DNA of 64,000 bases from the NCBI RefSeq assembly GCF_000718555.1, contig NZ_JOAN01000015.1, positions 248,001 to 312,000 of the forward strand. Reading direction: 5' to 3'. Under the pieces are notes generated by a model. That model was not told the origin of the DNA and ran no database searches. It saw only the letters and a list, made by a program, of their open reading frames with translations. The stretch's first letter is position 1. Each line of letters opens with the position of its first letter. Shown in pieces: positions 62,999-64,000 of this stretch. The translations under genes were made by a program, and so were the position numbers. Origin of the DNA: Micromonospora chokoriensis (GTDB lineage: Bacteria > Actinomycetota > Actinomycetes > Mycobacteriales > Micromonosporaceae).

Positions 62999-63625
62999 GT
63001 GAAGTTTTCCTTCCGCCCCACCGAGGGCGCCTTCTACGAGCTCTTCACCAGGGCCGCGCAGAACCTGGTCCGGGGCACCGCACTGCTCAACGAGCTGGCC
63101 CTGCCCGGTGTGGACGTGCAGTCCGTCAGTGAGCGGTTGACCGAGGTCGAGCACGACAGCGACCAGATCACCCACGAGCTGTACAAGAAGATCAACTCTA
63201 CCTTCATCACGCCGTTCGACCGGGAGGACATCTACCGGCTCGGCTCGCTGCTGGACGACGTCATGGACCACCTGGAAGCGGTCGGCGACCTGCTCTACCT
63301 GTACGGGCTGACCGAGCTTCCGGCGCTGCCGCGCGAGCTGCACGAGATGGTGAACGTGCTCGACCAGCAGGCCAAGCTGACCGCCGACGCGATGCCCCGG
63401 CTGAAGTCGATGAAGGATCTTGAGGACTACTGGATCGAGTGCAACCGGCTGGAGAACGAGGGTGACCGGATCAACCGGCAGCTGCTCGTCCGCCTCTTCT
63501 CCGGTGAGTACGACGCGTTGACGGTGCTGAAGATGAAGGAGGTCGCCGACGAGCTGGAGGCCGCCTGCGACGCCTTCGAGCACGTGGCCAACACAGTCGA
63601 GACCATCGCCGTCAAGGAGTCCTGA
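62999..63625 (+). CDS. DUF47 (PhoU-like) phosphate transport accessory protein
   Basis: A 208-residue, all-helical PhoU-like protein of the DUF47 family, with repeated metal-type acidic/His motifs (EVEHDSDQITHELYKKIN, DREDIYRLGSLLDDVMDHLEAVGD and NRLENEGDRINRQLL). Such proteins regulate adjacent Pit phosphate transporters. It starts at GTG and the Pit gene begins four bases after its stop, so they are one operon, preceded by PHO-like repeats. Confidence 0.92.
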   Translation: MKFSFRPTEGAFYELFTRAAQNLVRGTALLNELALPGVDVQSVSERLTEVEHDSDQITHELYKKINSTFITPFDREDIYRLGSLLDDVMDHLEAVGDLLYLYGLTELPALPRELHEMVNVLDQQAKLTADAMPRLKSMKDLEDYWIECNRLENEGDRINRQLLVRLFSGEYDALTVLKMKEVADELEAACDAFEHVANTVETIAVKES

Positions 63626-63629
63626 GCCG

Positions 63630-64000
63630 GTGACCTTCACACCCGAACTCATCGCCGTGCTGGCGGTGATCGGGGTAGCCCTGGCGTTCGACTACACCAA
63701 CGGCTTCCACGACGCCGCCAACGCGATCGCGACAAGTGTCTCCACCCGGGCGTTGACCCCCCGGATCGCTCTCGGGCTCGCCGCGGTCGGCAACTTCGTC
63801 GGCGCCCACTTCGGCGCCGGCGTGGCCAAGACCGTCGGCGATGGCCTGGTCACCCTCCCCACCGGGGTGAGCAGCCTCGGCGTGGTCTTCGCCGGAGTGC
63901 TCGGGGCGATCGCCTGGAACCTGATCACCTGGTACTTCGGTCTGCCCTCGTCGTCCTCACACGCGCTCTTCGGCGGCCTGGTCGGCGCGACCCTGCTCTC
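63630..64000 (+). CDS. pit: Pit-family inorganic phosphate transporter, partial
   Basis: The 5' 123 codons of a phosphate permease; the gene continues beyond the window. The signature FDYTNGFHDAANAIATSVSTRAL lies near the N-terminus, followed by WYFGLPSSSSHALFGGLVGATLL, both diagnostic of the PiT family, which imports metal-phosphate using the proton gradient. It starts at GTG (VTFTPELIAVLAVIGV), four bases after the PhoU-like gene stop. Confidence 0.92.
   Translation, partial: MTFTPELIAVLAVIGVALAFDYTNGFHDAANAIATSVSTRALTPRIALGLAAVGNFVGAHFGAGVAKTVGDGLVTLPTGVSSLGVVFAGVLGAIAWNLITWYFGLPSSSSHALFGGLVGATLL

Overview
The window is high-GC actinobacterial DNA. GTG and TTG starts are frequent, genes are dense, many neighbours overlap by 1-4 bases, and there is a Streptomyces-type conservon (sensor kinase, roadblock, DUF742, small GTPase). 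Gene content (SARP/NB-ARC regulator, DrrAB-type exporter, DUF4032, DUF3263, DUF4031, PrsW) and intergenic long inverted repeats fit a filamentous actinomycete, most likely Micromonosporaceae such as Micromonospora. This placement is inferred from content; no search was run. I recognise no rRNA, tRNA, CRISPR array, prophage or transposase.

Layout. 1-3.0 kb: 3' end of an RHS/Hint polymorphic toxin with its probable immunity gene, where the toxin tip and immunity gene look clearly less GC-rich. 3.2-7.8 kb: a SARP-like regulator and a DrrA/DrrB exporter. 7.8-11.2 kb: amino-acid permease, PAP2-like membrane protein, DUF4032 kinase-like protein. 11.2-15.2 kb: amino-sugar operon (SIS protein, ROK kinase, NagA) divergent from a DeoR regulator. 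15.2-17.3 kb: a second ABC exporter behind tandem palindromes. 17.4-22.2 kb: DUF3263 protein, PP2C-like protein, acetyltransferase, CDC48-like AAA ATPase, a hypothetical. 22.3-27.7 kb: conservon cvnA-D preceded by a kinase-less sensor. 28.0-31.8 kb: an unusual fusion of an extracytoplasmic S15/CocE-type hydrolase to an ABC ATPase, followed by its permease. 31.8-34.8 kb: DUF4232 lipoprotein, DoxX, ArsR with divergent EamA transporter. 34.9-36.6 kb: SAM-I riboswitch and threonine synthase, then a candidate small RNA. 36.6-40.1 kb: acetyltransferases and PaaN. 40.2-43.7 kb: cold-shock protein, a membrane protein, groEL behind two CIRCE elements. 43.7-47.5 kb: small protein, acetyltransferase, membrane-anchored subtilase. 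47.7-52.6 kb: GlpD, lipoprotein, FAD-linked oxidase, DUF4031 and HD proteins. 52.7-59.0 kb: FUSC-like protein, class V aminotransferase, PrsW, a 55-residue membrane protein, GroES-like protein, AI-2E family transporter. 59.1-64.0 kb: DinG-like helicase, DUF402 protein, PPK2, PHO-box-like repeats, then a PhoU-like (DUF47) gene and the start of a Pit phosphate transporter.

How the genes work together. The amino-sugar block would phosphorylate, deacetylate and isomerise N-acetylglucosamine under the divergent DeoR protein. The end of the window is a phosphate module: polyphosphate kinase, PhoP-type repeats, PhoU-like accessory protein and transporter. The conservon is one co-transcribed membrane signalling unit. 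The features most worth following up are the hydrolase-ABC fusion, the toxin/immunity cassette, the structured candidate RNA at 36.42-36.58 kb, the SAM riboswitch on threonine synthase, and the PHO-like repeats.
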